DNA of 11,831 bases, from positions 1-11,831 of the forward strand of contig CAZKBV010000049.1 in NCBI GenBank assembly GCA_964551215.1, given 5' to 3'. This DNA is from JAFLUQ01 sp964551215 (GTDB taxonomy: Bacteria; Bacillota; Clostridia; UMGS1883). Position 1 is the first letter of the stretch, and every line of letters begins with the position of its first letter. Of the stretch, positions 1 through 6,869 are shown one piece after another. A program made the position numbers and the translations under genes. The notes beneath the pieces were generated by a model. That model worked only from the letters and a program-made list of their open reading frames with translations. It did not search any database and was not told the origin of the DNA.

Positions 1-106
1 TTATGATATTTGCGCGGCGGCTAACATTGCCGAAAAGGGAGTACAAAAGGATGATAGGTACAAACAATTTAAAAATACGACCGGCGGGGAGCTTCGCTCC
101 CCTTGA
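1..106 (+). CDS. Possible C-terminal tail of an upstream gene (partial)
   Basis: Reading from base 2, 34 codons are open up to a TGA at 104-106. The translation begins YDICAANIAEKG, ends with TTGGELRSP, and has a natural mix of residues. The frame in which the next gene would be extended upstream of base 51 (MIFARRLTLPKREYKR) looks less protein-like, so I suspect the DNA before base 51 belongs to this frame. If real, the gene overlaps the start of the GH127 gene by about 56 bases, which is long for a stop/start overlap. Thirty-four open codons can also arise by chance. I recognise no family and assign no function. The upstream sequence is outside the window. Confidence 0.3.
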   Translation, partial: YDICAAANIAEKGVQKDDRYKQFKNTTGGELRSP

Positions 107-1853
107 AAAAACGGAGCTGAAGGCGGAGAGCGCTTTTTTTGAGAATCGGGAAAGGGCTTTGAAATATCTGGATATTCTTGACTGCGACAGAATGTTGTAT
201 AATTTTCGCAAGACATTCGGTCGGGAGCCTAAGGGTGAACCTTTGGGAGGCTGGGAGGAGCCGTCCGGTTTGCTTCGCGGACACAGCACGGGGCATTTTC
301 TTTCGGCATTGGCTATGGCGTACAGCTCCACGGGGAAGAAGCTGTACAAAGAGAAAATGGATTACATAGTGTCGGAGTTAAGCTCCCTTCAAAGTATGTG
401 CAAGGGAAATCCGGCGGATTTTAAAACCAAGGCCACGCCCGAAGCTTCGGGAGAGGAAAACTGGAGCAAGGACCCCTCCTGCTGGGGAGAGGGCTTTTTA
501 AGTGCCTATTCCCCCGACCAGTTCGCTTTGCTGGAAAAAATGACAAAGTACAATAAAATATGGGCGCCCTATTATACCCTCCATAAAATACTTGCCGGAC
601 TTCTTGATTGCTATACGCGGGGAGGAAACGCGCAGGCTCTCAAAACCGCCAAAGGAATAGGCAATTGGGTGTACGCAAGGCTTTCGGCGGTTGAGCCGAA
701 ACGGCGGAAAGAGATGTGGGGGCTTTACATTGCCGGAGAGTTCGGGGGCATAGCCGAAAGCCTCAGCTTGCTTTACTCTGTCACCGGCGAGGAAAAATAC
801 CTCACGGCGGCAAAAATGTTCGATAACGAAAACATTTTCGAGCCTCTTATGAAGGGAGAGGACGGCATAGAAAACCGCCACGCGAATCAGCATATACCCC
901 AGATAACCGGCGCAATTGAGGAATATATGGCAACCGGAGATAAACGCTACATGAAAATAGCGGAAAACTTTTTTGAAATTGTTGTGAGCCGACATATGTA
1001 TTCCATCGGCGGCGTAGGTCGGGCGGAGAGCTTCCGCGACGGAGGCAAGCTTGCGGCCAATATAAAGGAAGATACCAACTGCGAAACCTGCGCGGCGTAT
1101 AATCTTATGAAAATCGCGAGGCTGCTGTATGCTTTTAATCCCAAAAAGGCGCGATACATGGACTATTACGAACGGGCTATGATAAATCAGATTCTCGCGT
1201 CCCAGTCGCCGGAGGTTACGGATACCCGTCACAACGGGGTGACGTATATGCTCCCCATAGGGCCGGGAGCGGAAAAGGAATATTCCGACGATTACCGGAG
1301 CTTTACCTGCTGTCACGGCACGGGAATGGAAAATCACGTGAAATATCAGGACGCTTCCTTCTTTGAAGCCGAGGAGGGGCTTTATGTTAATCAGTATCTT
1401 CCGTCGGTGTTCCGTTCCGATGTAACCGTGGACATTGAAAGTAATTTTCCCGGGCCGGAGGGCAAAATAACCGTTTCGGGAGACGCGGATAAGACATTGT
1501 ATTTCCGCGTACCCGTATGGAGCGAAAATCCCTTCGGGCTTCCGACGGAGGGGAGATACGCCGTGATGCGTCACCGCTCCGGACAAACGGAGACTTTGAA
1601 TTTTAAATTTACGTACAGCGTGCGGACGGAATACACCCCCGATTCCATCGAGGGAGGCCCTCTCGCTTCGGTGCTTTACGGCCCATTCGTTATGGTAACG
1701 GAGGACAGCTCGAAGGAATATCTGACCTTCGGGAACAGCTTTGAGGAAAACAGCGACGCCGTAACACTGAAAAACGGCGGACACGAGTTTATTCCCATGT
1801 ATAAAATGCATGGCCGCCCGTACCACACCTATTTTTACATAAAGCAGCCATAA
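51..1853 (+). CDS. GH127-family (DUF1680) beta-L-arabinofuranosidase-like glycoside hydrolase
   Basis: A 600-residue protein, close to the usual 600-660 for the family. It should release terminal beta-L-arabinofuranose by a retaining, zinc-cysteine mechanism. Family signatures are visible: RGHSTGHF (residues 76-83) and YTLHK (175-179) in the (alpha/alpha)6 barrel. The zinc/catalytic set known from Bifidobacterium HypBA1 (Glu338, Cys340, Cys417 nucleophile, Cys418) matches E345, C347, C420 and C421 here; E326 in GRAESF is the likely acid/base. A beta-sandwich C-terminal part follows. There is no signal peptide or membrane segment, so it is cytoplasmic and would act on imported oligosaccharides. 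I chose ATG 51 because AAGGGAG (35-41) sits 9 bases upstream. The frame stays open to an ATG at 3, which lacks a visible ribosome binding site. The substrate is inferred; GH146, also DUF1680-derived, is an alternative label. Confidence 0.88.
   Translation: MIGTNNLKIRPAGSFAPLEKTELKAESAFFENRERALKYLDILDCDRMLYNFRKTFGREPKGEPLGGWEEPSGLLRGHSTGHFLSALAMAYSSTGKKLYKEKMDYIVSELSSLQSMCKGNPADFKTKATPEASGEENWSKDPSCWGEGFLSAYSPDQFALLEKMTKYNKIWAPYYTLHKILAGLLDCYTRGGNAQALKTAKGIGNWVYARLSAVEPKRRKEMWGLYIAGEFGGIAESLSLLYSVTGEEKYLTAAKMFDNENIFEPLMKGEDGIENRHANQHIPQITGAIEEYMATGDKRYMKIAENFFEIVVSRHMYSIGGVGRAESFRDGGKLAANIKEDTNCETCAAYNLMKIARLLYAFNPKKARYMDYYERAMINQILASQSPEVTDTRHNGVTYMLPIGPGAEKEYSDDYRSFTCCHGTGMENHVKYQDASFFEAEEGLYVNQYLPSVFRSDVTVDIESNFPGPEGKITVSGDADKTLYFRVPVWSENPFGLPTEGRYAVMRHRSGQTETLNFKFTYSVRTEYTPDSIEGGPLASVLYGPFVMVTEDSSKEYLTFGNSFEENSDAVTLKNGGHEFIPMYKMHGRPYHTYFYIKQP
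86..102 (+). repeat. Perfect hairpin just inside the GH127 gene
   Basis: GGGGAGC (86-92) and GCTCCCC (96-102) form a perfect 7-bp stem with a 3-base loop, followed by TTGAAAAAACGGAGC. It lies 35 bases after the chosen start codon. No T-run follows, so it is not a normal terminator. The pattern (GGAGC, three bases, GCTCC, then TTGAAA...GGAGC) resembles a shortened version of the dispersed repeat at 1911-1960 and 11782-11831, but this likeness is loose. Confidence 0.5.
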
Positions 1854-1910
1854 ATAACCGGCGCGGCGTTTTTTGCGCTCTGTTTGTTTATGGATTAGTA
1901 TATATTTTTT

Positions 1911-1960
1911 AAATCGGAATAGCTTTCCATCAAGCTTGCTCGAAACAGAGCTTGCGATAG
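1911..1960. repeat. Dispersed intergenic hairpin repeat, copy 1
   Basis: This 50-base segment aligns without gaps to 11782-11831 with 39 of 50 identical positions, including an identical core CATCAAGCTTGCT and flanks AAATCGGA and TGCGA. Copy 2 forms a cleaner nested hairpin; this copy is more degraded. It lies between two glycan genes, 57 bases after the GH127 stop codon. No coding potential or transposase is associated. It is best read as a REP/MITE-like non-coding repeat family, which is an inference from two copies. Confidence 0.7.
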
Positions 1961-1966
1961 ATTGCA

Positions 1967-1994
1967 ACCTGCGCGGGGGCATCTGCGCGTAGGT
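1967..1994. repeat. Hairpin next to dispersed repeat copy 1
   Basis: ACCTGCGC (1967-1974) can pair with GCGC (1985-1988) and AGGT (1991-1994), with a two-base bulge. It directly follows the 50-base repeat and may be part of a longer repeat unit. The matching region after copy 2 falls outside the window. It could also act as a weak terminator for the GH127 transcript, but no T-run follows. Confidence 0.35.
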
Positions 1995-2029
1995 CATACA
2001 AAAAAGGTTTTAAATATTTTAAATAATTA

Positions 2030-2058
2030 TTGACATTCCTCCAAAAGTTATGTAAAAT
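2030..2058 (+). promoter_or_regulatory. Sigma-A-type promoter for the modular GH43-like gene
   Basis: A perfect -35 TTGACA (2030-2035), a 17-base spacer and a -10 TAAAAT (2053-2058, five of six consensus). The upstream stretch is A/T-rich and could serve as an UP element. The start point would be near 2065, giving a leader of about 37 bases that ends in GGAAGG (2091-2096). The gene can therefore be transcribed independently of the GH127 gene. Confidence 0.75.
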
Positions 2059-2101
2059 TAAAATAAGGTTAATTATTAAATATATATAAAGGAAGGTAGG
2101 A

Positions 2102-5100
2102 ATGAAAATGAAAAGGGCTTTGTCAATAGTTTCCGCGTTTGCGGTGGCGATCGGGTCTTTGGCGGTATCCGCCGCCGGAACGCAGAGCAAAATTTTTATC
2201 GACGGGAAAGAAGCGGACTTAAAAAATGTTCTGCTTGTGGAAGGAAAAACCTTTGTCGAAGCGGAGGAGCTTATCGGGGCGATCGGCGCCGAAAGCGAAG
2301 CCGGCATTGATAAGACATCGGTGGAAAAGAACGGCGTAACCGCCGTGGAGGAGCTTTATACCGTTGACGGAAAGGACTATTTGCCTTTGCGCGACTTGGC
2401 GGAAAGCCTCGGCGGAACAGTGTACTGGGAGGCTCTTACGGGCAACATCAGCGTGGATTTGGAGCCTACGGAGGAAGGCGTTTTTAACAAGCATTATTAT
2501 ACTGTCTCTCAGGGCGAAAAGCAGCTTGCCGTTGTTGACGGCGGACTTGTGCTGGCTGAAAATCCGGAGGAAGCGGCGGCGCAGTGGTTCCTTGAAAAGA
2601 AAAGCGACGGCTTTTATTCCTTTACCAACCGAGGCAACGGCAATTCCCCTGATGTTCCCAACGGGCAGACGGACAGCGGCGTGAAGCTGATTCAGTATTC
2701 CGCCAACAACAACGACAATCAGCGTTTTGCCCTTGAAAAGAAGGACGGCGTTTGGTACGTAAAGGTTAAACATTCCGAGCTGTACCTTACGGCTGACGGC
2801 GAAGGAAGCATTACTCAGGAGGAATTTACCGGCGAGGAAAACCAGCGGTTTGTCTTTACATACGCGGGACGGACGGAAAAGGCCGTCCACGGCGCGGATG
2901 CGGCTCTTAAAATTCCGGAAAAAACTCCCTTGGACGACAAGCATATCTACAAGGCCGAAGGCTTGGGAGACAATGTAACCGTAGTTAAAAAGTCCGGCGG
3001 TTTTGTTGACATAATCGGCGCAAAAACAATTTCCGACGTTATGCCCTCATGGAACGGCGACGGAAGCTACTCCCTTCTTTCCAAGGAGGACGGCGAAAGT
3101 GTAGGCAGCTATGTTTTTGAAATTACGGGCGAAGCCGAAAGGCAGGAATACAAAAAGCCCCCGATTCATAAAAAGTACGTTACAATCGAAAAAGACGGTA
3201 AGTACCTGAGCATAACCGACGATGGGCTGTGCTTCTCCGACAAAGAGGATTGGTGGCAGTTCCTTTACGCGGGCGACGGATTTTACGCAATAACCGAAAA
3301 GGAAACCGGGAAATCTCTGGATGTGCCGAGCGCGTCCGAAGAGGTCGGGGTTGAGCTTATCACCTACGCTGCCGGCTCCGGTGACAATCAGCGCTTTGAG
3401 GCACTTATCGACAGCGGTGACAAGTACACCTTTAATGTGAAACATTCCGGCCTTGCGTTAGCGGAAAAGGACGGCAAGCTGATACAAACCTCAGCCGAAG
3501 AAGCGTCAGTGTTTACGCTGAAATCCGTAGGCGACAGCGACGTCCTTACGATGGGCGTCACGGCAATGCCTTTCCTCATTGAGGACGAGGAGTACGTCAC
3601 TAATATAAAGGTTCAGTGGAATGAGGTTTCCGGAGCGGAATTCTATAACGTTTACCGCCGCGAGGGAAAAGGAGATTATGAATTTCTCGAAAGCCTCGAA
3701 GGTCTTTGCGTCGACGATTACGGTCTTAAAATAGGCGAAAGCTACAGCTACTGTGTTGAAGCTGTTTCGGACGGTTTTCTCCTTGACAGCGCCGAAAGCG
3801 AGGCTGTGGAAACCTATCAGCTTCCCAACATTGAGTTTAATGAGTTTTCCAACCTTAAGGCCTCCGGACTTAACCGCCCAAATACCCTTACCGACGGAAA
3901 AACATACTTCAGCCTTTCCCATAAGGGACGGGAGGACGGCGCGGGCGGATTCGGCTCAATGGTGCTGCGCACCTCCGAGGACGATATTACCTACGGGGAC
4001 GAGTTTGAGGTTCTCAGCTTCGAGGATATAGTAAGCAGCCCCTCTACCGAGGGCGATGATATCGAATACTGCGGCTTCGAAAGTATTCACTATGTTTACA
4101 ATAAGGAAACGGGAATGCTTTATATGTGGGCGCACATGGAAGCCAACGGCGGCTACGGCTACGCCCGCGTGGCTGTGGCATACGGCAAGCCCGGCGAGCG
4201 GTTTAAGTTTAACTGCTTCCGTCCCGAGGGAGACGATTCCCGCGACATGGGAATATATGTTGACGACGACAATACGGCGTATATAATCTGCGCAATTCAC
4301 AACAATGCGGATTTGGCCATATACAGACTGACCGAGGACTGGACAGACGTTGAGCGGCGGTCGTGCATAGTTAACTACGGCAAGTGGAGGGAGCTTCCCA
4401 GCGTTCTTAAGAAGGACGGTATCTATTACCTGTTCCATTCCGGAACAGCCGGATGGTATCCAACTCAGGGCGGGTATAATACAGCTACGAATTTTGAAGG
4501 CCCTTGGTCGGAAATGCGCACCATAGGCAATACCAATACATTCTCCTCCCAATCCGGCGGAGTGAGCCATCTTACGGAGGGCAGCGACAACACGCTTATG
4601 ATATCCTACCGCTGGATGTGGTGGTGGCAGGACGCGACTAACCGCATAACGCAAAACCGTCTCATGCCCATTACGATTTCCAACGGCTACGCCTTCTTTG
4701 ACTATTTCGACAGATTCTATTATAATTTGGAAGAAGATTTGCTTATTCCGATTCAGAAAGGAAAAATACTTTCCCAAGGCAAGCCCATAACCGCCACAAA
4801 CCGTAACGAATGGGCTTCCGACGCCAACGACGGAAATTACATGACGGAATGGGTGGCCGAAAACGAATGGCCCCAGTCTGTTACAATCAATCTGGAGCAG
4901 GTTTACGATTTGAGCGAGATGCAGATATCTTGGCGCAGCTACAACGGCTCCGAGCCGTATTACAGCTATACCGTTGAAACCAGCCTTGACGGCAAAGAGT
5001 GGGAAACTGTTTTGGATAAGAGCGAGGGCTTTACGGATTATGCCTTTACGATAGACGCTCTCTCCGGAGCGGCGCAGTATGTAAGGGTTAATATCCTTGA

Positions 5101-5173
5101 CACAACTCCGCGCAGCGGCAATAAAGATTCCTACAGCCCCAATATGTACGAGATAAGAATTTTGGGATATTAA
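2102..5173 (+). CDS. Secreted modular protein: stalk, two ricin trefoils, FN3, GH43-like propeller, CBM32-like domain
   Basis: A 1023-residue secreted protein. The signal peptide covers about residues 1-25 (cleavage near AVSAA). Then follow: a copper-amine-oxidase-N-type stalk domain (about 30-120, with DYLPLRDLAESLGG), a ricin-type trefoil (about 128-255, DNQRF), a linker, a second trefoil (about 355-475, DNQRF repeated), an FN3-like domain (about 495-573), a GH43-like five-bladed propeller (about 575-880) and an F5/8-type C domain (about 888-1023). In the propeller, SRDMGIYVDDD (D715) matches the family's central Asp, and E764 in WRELPSVL matches the general acid of REAP-type GH43 members related to exo-beta-1,3-galactanases. 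The usual catalytic base near the first blade is not obvious. There is no sortase or S-layer anchor. GGAAGG lies 5 bases before the ATG; a second in-frame ATG is at 2108. The fold assignment is fairly sure, but the substrate (perhaps galactan or arabinogalactan) and activity are not. Confidence 0.82.
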   Translation: MKMKRALSIVSAFAVAIGSLAVSAAGTQSKIFIDGKEADLKNVLLVEGKTFVEAEELIGAIGAESEAGIDKTSVEKNGVTAVEELYTVDGKDYLPLRDLAESLGGTVYWEALTGNISVDLEPTEEGVFNKHYYTVSQGEKQLAVVDGGLVLAENPEEAAAQWFLEKKSDGFYSFTNRGNGNSPDVPNGQTDSGVKLIQYSANNNDNQRFALEKKDGVWYVKVKHSELYLTADGEGSITQEEFTGEENQRFVFTYAGRTEKAVHGADAALKIPEKTPLDDKHIYKAEGLGDNVTVVKKSGGFVDIIGAKTISDVMPSWNGDGSYSLLSKEDGESVGSYVFEITGEAERQEYKKPPIHKKYVTIEKDGKYLSITDDGLCFSDKEDWWQFLYAGDGFYAITEKETGKSLDVPSASEEVGVELITYAAGSGDNQRFEALIDSGDKYTFNVKHSGLALAEKDGKLIQTSAEEASVFTLKSVGDSDVLTMGVTAMPFLIEDEEYVTNIKVQWNEVSGAEFYNVYRREGKGDYEFLESLEGLCVDDYGLKIGESYSYCVEAVSDGFLLDSAESEAVETYQLPNIEFNEFSNLKASGLNRPNTLTDGKTYFSLSHKGREDGAGGFGSMVLRTSEDDITYGDEFEVLSFEDIVSSPSTEGDDIEYCGFESIHYVYNKETGMLYMWAHMEANGGYGYARVAVAYGKPGERFKFNCFRPEGDDSRDMGIYVDDDNTAYIICAIHNNADLAIYRLTEDWTDVERRSCIVNYGKWRELPSVLKKDGIYYLFHSGTAGWYPTQGGYNTATNFEGPWSEMRTIGNTNTFSSQSGGVSHLTEGSDNTLMISYRWMWWWQDATNRITQNRLMPITISNGYAFFDYFDRFYYNLEEDLLIPIQKGKILSQGKPITATNRNEWASDANDGNYMTEWVAENEWPQSVTINLEQVYDLSEMQISWRSYNGSEPYYSYTVETSLDGKEWETVLDKSEGFTDYAFTIDALSGAAQYVRVNILDTTPRSGNKDSYSPNMYEIRILGY

Positions 5174-5174
5174 A

Positions 5175-5189
5175 AAGCGATTTCCGCTT
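5175..5189 (+). terminator. Weak hairpin after the modular GH43-like gene
   Basis: AAGCG (5175-5179) pairs with CGCTT (5185-5189) across a 5-base loop right after the stop codon, followed by a T-containing but interrupted tail. A 5-bp stem without a clean T-run is marginal, but no better terminator occurs before the rpsU promoter. Confidence 0.3.
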
Positions 5190-5237
5190 CTGAATTTAAT
5201 CCGTATTTTAAAAAACACAAATAATTTAAAAAAACTC

Positions 5238-5265
5238 TTGACATATTTCGTATTTATGATATAAT
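5238..5265 (+). promoter_or_regulatory. Strong sigma-A promoter for rpsU
   Basis: A perfect -35 TTGACA (5238-5243), a 16-base spacer and a perfect -10 TATAAT (5260-5265), with an extended TGA (5257-5259) directly before the -10. The start would be near 5272, giving a leader of about 55 bases. It is the best promoter in the window, as expected for a ribosomal protein gene. Confidence 0.88.
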
Positions 5266-5288
5266 TATTATGTCACTATATGCGGTTA

Positions 5289-5320
5289 CTTTTCTTTTCT
5301 GTGTAGCTGCGAGGGGAGGG
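5289..5320 (+). promoter_or_regulatory. Possible ribosome-binding-site-masking hairpin in the rpsU leader
   Basis: The pyrimidine run CTTTTCTTTTC (5289-5299) can pair along its length with the purine-rich ribosome binding site GAGGGGAGGG (5311-5320) across an 11-base loop. More than half of the pairs are G-U wobbles, so stability is doubtful. If formed, it would hide the binding site and could make rpsU translation respond to ribosome or bS21 state. I know of no named leader family that this matches. Confidence 0.25.
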
Positions 5321-5327
5321 TTAGAGA

Positions 5328-5504
5328 ATGTCCGAGGTTAGAGTTAAAGATAACGAATCTTTAGATAGCGCCCTTAGAAGGTTCAAGCGTTCATGTGCTA
5401 AGGCAGGCGTGTTGTCCGAGGTCCGGAAGAGAGAACACTATGAAAAGCCCAGCGTAAAGCGCAAGAAGAAGTCCGAAGCGGCAAGAAAAAGAAAGTACAA
5501 ATAA
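5328..5504 (+). CDS. rpsU: 30S ribosomal protein bS21
   Basis: A 58-residue basic protein starting MSEVRVKDNESLDSALRRFK and ending in an Arg/Lys-rich tail (RKRKYK). Length and sequence match bS21 throughout. It sits on the 30S platform near the 3' end of 16S rRNA and helps initiation. The SALRRFKR(S/K)CAKAG segment is the most diagnostic part. The ribosome binding site GAGGGGAGGG (5311-5320) is 7 bases before the ATG and unusually purine-rich. The gene has its own strong promoter and terminator hairpin, so it is monocistronic here. In many Firmicutes rpsU precedes yqeY; that neighbour is absent. Confidence 0.96.
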   Translation: MSEVRVKDNESLDSALRRFKRSCAKAGVLSEVRKREHYEKPSVKRKKKSEAARKRKYK

Positions 5505-5519
5505 AAAGTAAGAGTGTTT

Positions 5520-5557
5520 AACAGCGGCTCGTTTGCATATGCAGGCGAGCCGCTGTT
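5520..5557. terminator. Hairpin between convergent rpsU and spoIVB
   Basis: A perfect 12-bp stem, AACAGCGGCTCG (5520-5531) with CGAGCCGCTGTT (5546-5557), closes a 14-base loop that contains the palindrome TGCATATGCA. On the + strand the following T-tract is interrupted (TTCGTTGTGATTT). On the - strand the stem is followed by TAAACACTCTTACTTTTT, which is T-rich at a distance. Its place between two gene ends supports use as a two-way terminator. Confidence 0.75.
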
Positions 5558-5581
5558 CGTTGTGATTTCGATTATCGGCGC

Positions 5582-6757
5582 CTACCGCCCCGCAAGCTCC
5601 TCCGAAGCGGAAAGCATATTTTCAATGAACACCCCGTAGCCGCAGACGGGATTGTTTACCAGCACATGAGTAACCGCGCCTATAAGACAGCCGTTTTGAA
5701 CGATAGGGCTGCCGCTCATGCCCTGTATAATTCCGCCGGTAAGGTTAAGCAGCCTTTGGTCGGTTATTTCCAGAAGGATTCCCTTTGTGGCGGAGCCAAG
5801 ACGGTTTACACGCATTATATTTATGCCGTAGTGAGTTCTGCCCTCCCCTACATCGCAGATTATTTCCGCCCTGCCAACCTTTATTTCTCCGGCGAGAGCC
5901 ACGGGCATTTTCTCCCCGTAGGGGTAATCCCCCAGCAAATGACCGAAAATGCCGCAGTCGGTATTTGTCTCAATGGTGCCTAAGGTTTCCGCACCGGACA
6001 CAAAGGCCCCGGTTATTTCTCCGGGGGCTCCCCGCCGCCCCTTGGTAACTCCGGCAACCACCGTTCTTTCAACCGTACCCTTGCGGACGGGAAAGCGCAC
6101 ACCCGTATCGGTTTCGTTGATTCCGTGGCCCAAAGCCCCGTAAACACCCTTGTCGGAATCCGCAAAGGTGATAGTTCCCACTCCGGCGGCGCTGTCCCTC
6201 ACCCAAACCCCAAGGCGGTAGCTCCCGTCGTCGCAAAGCACGGGAGTAATGCTTGCGGAAAATTCACGGCCTTCGCGGTTCACTGTGAGGACTGCCGTCT
6301 CGCCTTCGCTTGTTACGGCGGCAAAATCCCTGTAGCTGTTTATTTCGGTTCCGTTTACGGTGAGAATAATGTCCCCCTCCTTCAAAACGGAGCCGGTGTA
6401 AAAATCCGCAAAGCCGATAACGATAACTCCGGCTCCTCTAAGCTTTATTCCCACAAGATTTCCTCCGACAATGACGCTTTTCGGCTCAACAACACGTATG
6501 TTTATTTTTCCGGCGGAAATGCCGAAGGCGCTCAGCTCCGCCTCGTATTCCCCCGAGGCCGCCGCCACGATTCCCTCCGCCGAGGCTTCCATACTTTCCG
6601 GAAGAGAGGAAAGCGAGACTCCCCGGGCAAGCTTGGGACTGTGGGGAACTCCCGAAAAGAACATTATTTCCTCCGGCAGGGAGCTGGAAAAGTTAATTAT
6701 ATAAATCGCGCCGCAAAGGAATAAGGCAAAGAATATCCGTCCGAATCTGCCTCGCAT
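5582..6757 (-). CDS. spoIVB: SpoIVB-type S55 serine peptidase (sporulation signalling protease)
   Basis: A 391-residue protein. In Bacillus it is made in the forespore, crosses into the intermembrane space and cleaves SpoIVFA, which frees SpoIVFB to process pro-sigma-K. A single N-terminal membrane segment spans about residues 5-23, a PDZ-like domain about 82-162, and the S55 domain the remainder. The catalytic triad is visible: H211 in GALGHGI, D333 in LEITDQ and S348 in QGMSGSPIV. The Asp-Ser spacing of 15 equals that of B. subtilis (D363, S378). I chose ATG 6757, preceded by GGGGTGG on the - strand; an upstream in-frame TTG at 6796 adds 13 charged residues and has a poorer binding site. 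The gene follows pdaA after 112 bases. It lacks the common recN/spo0A neighbours, within the window at least. Confidence 0.93.
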   Translation of the reverse strand: MRGRFGRIFFALFLCGAIYIINFSSSLPEEIMFFSGVPHSPKLARGVSLSSLPESMEASAEGIVAAASGEYEAELSAFGISAGKINIRVVEPKSVIVGGNLVGIKLRGAGVIVIGFADFYTGSVLKEGDIILTVNGTEINSYRDFAAVTSEGETAVLTVNREGREFSASITPVLCDDGSYRLGVWVRDSAAGVGTITFADSDKGVYGALGHGINETDTGVRFPVRKGTVERTVVAGVTKGRRGAPGEITGAFVSGAETLGTIETNTDCGIFGHLLGDYPYGEKMPVALAGEIKVGRAEIICDVGEGRTHYGINIMRVNRLGSATKGILLEITDQRLLNLTGGIIQGMSGSPIVQNGCLIGAVTHVLVNNPVCGYGVFIENMLSASEELAGR

Positions 6758-6794
6758 AAAACCACCCCGAAAGTTAATTTTCCGCGGTCGCTCC

Positions 6795-6822
6795 AAATCG
6801 GTTAATAAAATTACGCCGATTT
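6795..6822. repeat. Inverted repeat in the pdaA-spoIVB gap
   Basis: AAATCGG (6795-6801) and CCGATTT (6816-6822) form a 7-bp inverted repeat around a 14-base A/T-rich loop, in the 112-base gap upstream of spoIVB. No T-run follows on either strand that would make it a convincing terminator. It may be an operator, a weak stem or chance. I found no clear sigma-F or sigma-G promoter in this gap. Confidence 0.35.
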
Positions 6823-6869
6823 ACACGCCCTTTCCTCAAAGCGGCCTTTATTAGCTTTGCCCTTTTCTT

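Noticed and set aside
1861..1878. Terminator after the GH127 gene (GCGC...GCGC around a T-run)
   Set aside because: Only a 4-bp stem and the T-run is in the loop rather than after the stem.
498..1997. Long open frame (499 codons) antisense to the GH127 gene
   Set aside because: It is antisense to a gene with a full set of GH127 motifs; its translation is rich in His, Arg and Ile with no domain, as expected for the mirror of biased codons.
1911..2000. Insertion sequence or CRISPR at the repeat region
   Set aside because: No transposase, no direct repeats with regular spacers, and the two repeat copies are nearly 10 kb apart.
3956..5218. Long open frame (420 codons) antisense to the modular GH43-like gene
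   Set aside because: No recognisable domain, and it lies wholly opposite the propeller and F5/8C coding region.
6758..6796. Longer spoIVB start at TTG 6796
   Set aside because: It adds 13 charged residues before the membrane segment, uses a TTG, and has a poorer ribosome binding site than ATG 6757 with GGGGTGG.
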